A stretch of 5,477 nt of DNA from Pedobacter sp. UBA1951 (GTDB lineage: Bacteria > Bacteroidota > Bacteroidia > Sphingobacteriales > Sphingobacteriaceae): positions 1-5,477 of the forward strand of contig DDEP01000156.1 in the NCBI GenBank assembly GCA_002336465.1, read 5' to 3'. This document shows positions 4,036-5,477 of the stretch, piece by piece (position 1 is the first letter of the stretch; the number at the start of each line of letters is the position of its first letter). The notes below the pieces were generated by a model. The model was not told the DNA's origin. It ran no database searches and saw only the letters and a list, made by a program, of their open reading frames with translations. The position numbers were made by a program, and so were the translations under genes.

Positions 4036-4848
4036 TTATTTACGTGGACCTCTGTTGTTTCCACCTTTATTATCTCTTCCTTGACGACCGCCACGTTTAT
4101 CGTTTCTTCTGTCGCCACCTCTATTGTCTCTGCCACCATCGCGACCACCGAAGTTACCTTCTGGTCTGCCACCTTTGCCTGGAGCATTGTTAGCAGCGCC
4201 GATGTTTGGAGAAAGATCACGTTTACCGTAAACTTCACCTTTACAGATCCACACTTTAATACCTATTTTACCATAAGTAGTTAAAGCTTCTGCTAAAGCG
4301 TAGTCGATATCGGCACGGAAAGTATGCAAAGGAATTCTTCCTTCTTTGTACTGTTCTGTACGAGCCATCTCAGCACCACCTAAACGGCCAGAAGTCATGA
4401 TTTTGATACCTTCTGCTCCCATTCTCATGGTCGATGCGATTGATGATTTCATTGCTCTACGGAAAGAAATCCTAGCTTCTAATTGTTTTGCAACACCTTC
4501 TGCTACTAATTGCGCATCAAGTTCAGGACGTTTAATTTCGAAGATGTTGATTTGAACTTCTTTTTTGGTAAGTTTCTTCAACTCTTCTTTAATTTTATCA
4601 ACCTCTTGACCCGCTTTACCGATTACAATTCCTGGGCGTGCTGTGTGGATAGTAACTGTGATACGTTTTAAAGTACGCTCAATTACTACTTTAGAAACAC
4701 CGCCTTTTGCAATACGTGCTGAAAGGTATTTTCTTATTTTTTCGTCCTCAACTAATTTGTCAGCATAGTTGTTGCCTCCGAACCAGTTAGAATCCCAACC
4801 TCTGATGATTCCTAACCTGTTACCTATTGGATGTGCTTTTTGTCCCAT
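4036..4848 (-). CDS. rpsC: 30S ribosomal protein S3 with Gly/Arg-rich C-terminal extension
   Basis: S3 (uS3) lies at the mRNA entry side of the 30S head with S4 and S5 and takes part in mRNA unwinding. The 270-residue product exceeds E. coli S3 (233). It starts MGQKAHPIGNRLGIIRGWDS. It has a type II KH domain with GKAG at 77-80 (in RPGIVIGKAG) and the C-terminal domain with SGRLGGAEMARTEQYKEGRIP (153-173, in part), ending GIKVWICKGEVYG (196-208). Residues 217-270 then form a low-complexity tail with 17 Gly and 11 Arg in 54 residues, including RGG at 243-245 and 252-254. Glycine- and arginine-rich S3 tails are known in some Bacteroidota. It follows rplV by 5 nt with no Shine-Dalgarno sequence. 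Confidence 0.98.
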   Translation of the reverse strand: MGQKAHPIGNRLGIIRGWDSNWFGGNNYADKLVEDEKIRKYLSARIAKGGVSKVVIERTLKRITVTIHTARPGIVIGKAGQEVDKIKEELKKLTKKEVQINIFEIKRPELDAQLVAEGVAKQLEARISFRRAMKSSIASTMRMGAEGIKIMTSGRLGGAEMARTEQYKEGRIPLHTFRADIDYALAEALTTYGKIGIKVWICKGEVYGKRDLSPNIGAANNAPGKGGRPEGNFGGRDGGRDNRGGDRRNDKRGGRQGRDNKGGNNRGPRK

Positions 4849-4853
4849 TTCTG

Positions 4854-5216
4854 TTAATTAGTTTGAGTTTCAACGTTTTTACTATCTACTACTAAGGTTA
4901 CGTGGTTTGAACGTTTACGAATTCTGTAACCACGACCTTGTGGAGCTGGTCTTAGTCTTTTCAACTGGCGACCACCGCCTACCATTACCGATTTAACGAA
5001 TAATTGGCTTTCTTCAGGGCGAGAACCTGCATTTTTTTGTTCCCAGTTATTGATAGCAGATAATAAAAGTTTTTCAACTCTAATTGCTGCTTCTTTATTG
5101 GTATATTTTAAAATATGTAATGCTTTCTCAACACGCTCACCTCTGATCAGATCTACAACCAAACGCATCTTACGAGGCGAGGTTGGACAATTGTTCAATT
5201 TTGCTACTGCTTCCAT
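4854..5216 (-). CDS. rplV: 50S ribosomal protein L22
   Basis: L22 (uL22) contacts all six domains of 23S rRNA. Its long beta-hairpin reaches into the exit tunnel at the constriction with L4, where changes can give macrolide resistance. The 120-residue product (E. coli 110) has the globular part PTSPRKMRLVVDLIRGERVE (11-30) and LLSAINNWEQ (51-60). The hairpin region spans about 78-100 (MVGGGRQLKRLRPAPQGRGYR), and the signature ends in IRKRSNHVTLVV (99-110). The hairpin is full length, without the deletions seen in classic macrolide-resistant mutants. The short C-terminal tail DSKNVETQTN is polar. It starts 7 nt after rpsS; the gap TTAAGAG is only weakly Shine-Dalgarno-like. Confidence 0.98.
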   Translation of the reverse strand: MEAVAKLNNCPTSPRKMRLVVDLIRGERVEKALHILKYTNKEAAIRVEKLLLSAINNWEQKNAGSRPEESQLFVKSVMVGGGRQLKRLRPAPQGRGYRIRKRSNHVTLVVDSKNVETQTN

Positions 5217-5223
5217 CTCTTAA

Positions 5224-5477
5224 TTATTTTTTCTTTTCAGAGTGACCTCTAAATGTTCTAGTTGGAGCGAACTCCCCTAATTTATGGCCAACCATGTTTT
5301 CTGTTACGTATACTGGTATAAATTTATTGCCGTTATGCACTGCAAATGTGTGACCTACGAAATCTGGTGAAATCATTGATCTACGAGACCAAGTTTTGAT
5401 TACAGTCCTTTTGCCTGAATCATTCATAGAGTTTACTTTTTTCTCTACGTTATGGTCAATATAAGGTCCTTTTTTAA
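5224..5477 (-). CDS. rpsS: 30S ribosomal protein S19 (5' end cut off by window edge)
   Basis: S19 (uS19) sits in the 30S head with S13 and forms intersubunit bridges near the A and P sites. The first in-window Met (codon 5427-5425) is internal. The same frame stays open to the edge and encodes KKGPYIDHNVEKKVNS just before it, which is the conserved S19 N-terminus. Only about five residues and the true start therefore lie beyond 5477. Downstream are the family blocks IKTWSRRSMISPDFVGHTF and the signature region VHNGNKFIPVYVTENMVGHK with GEFAPTRTFRGH, and the basic end SEKKK. In-window length is 83 residues; the family is usually about 88-93. rplV follows after 7 nt. Confidence 0.97.
   Translation of the reverse strand, partial: KKGPYIDHNVEKKVNSMNDSGKRTVIKTWSRRSMISPDFVGHTFAVHNGNKFIPVYVTENMVGHKLGEFAPTRTFRGHSEKKK

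Noticed and set aside
3990..4284. Plus-strand open frames and a 68-codon minus-strand frame overlapping the S3 tail
   Set aside because: They arise from the repetitive Gly/Arg codons of the rpsC tail read in other frames; the products are low-complexity with no start context of their own.
5425..5427. Start of rpsS at the first in-window Met
   Set aside because: The frame continues upstream with the conserved KKGPYIDHNVEKKVNS segment of S19, so the true start is outside the window.
1..5477. A novel multi-gene system, CRISPR array, tRNA/rRNA gene or mobile element gene
   Set aside because: Every substantial reading frame on the minus strand is a standard ribosomal protein in canonical order, and no repeat array, RNA gene or transposase is present.

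Overview
The window is a 13-gene stretch of the S10–spc ribosomal protein cluster. It lies entirely on the minus strand, so it is read from position 5477 down to 1. The order is rpsS (5' end cut by the window), rplV, rpsC, rplP, rpmC, rpsQ, rplN, rplX, rplE, rpsN, rpsH, rplF, rplR (3' end cut by the window). This is the canonical bacterial order with nothing missing, inverted or inserted as a gene. Both partial genes at the edges are open and normal-looking.

The organism is most likely a member of Bacteroidota, probably Sphingobacteriaceae (Pedobacter/Mucilaginibacter-like). The reasons are the AT-leaning codon usage, the mostly A/T-rich regions before start codons without a Shine-Dalgarno (SD) sequence, a perfect Bacteroidota-type promoter (TTTG-N19-TANNTTTG), and a ribosomal protein S3 with a long Gly/Arg/Asn-rich tail. 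The genus is inference. All 12 visible stop codons are TAA and all 12 visible starts are ATG.

Layout from upstream to downstream: rpsS–rplV–rpsC are almost contiguous (5–7 nt gaps). A 33-nt gap precedes rplP. A 72-nt gap holding a hairpin separates rplP from rpmC. rpmC–rpsQ–rplN–rplX–rplE–rpsN are tightly packed (13-nt gap, two 1-nt gaps, then two TAATG stop/start overlaps), so the S10/spc boundary known from E. coli (between rpsQ and rplN) is not a transcriptional break here. A 164-nt spacer then separates rpsN from rpsH, followed by an 18-nt gap to rplF and a 5-nt gap to rplR.

The products assemble into both ribosomal subunits: S19, S3, S17, S14 and S8 in the 30S, and L22, L16, L29, L14, L24, L5, L6 and L18 in the 50S. 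Protein-coding content is ordinary housekeeping, and I see no undescribed multi-gene system. The regions that deserve attention are non-coding or peripheral: (1) the rpsN–rpsH spacer, which carries an 18-bp inverted repeat built of heptads, a consensus promoter nested in that palindrome, and a GC-richer, foldable leader in front of rpsH; (2) strong SD sequences before only three genes (rplX, rplE, rplF) in a lineage that rarely uses them; (3) the RGG-like tail of S3.
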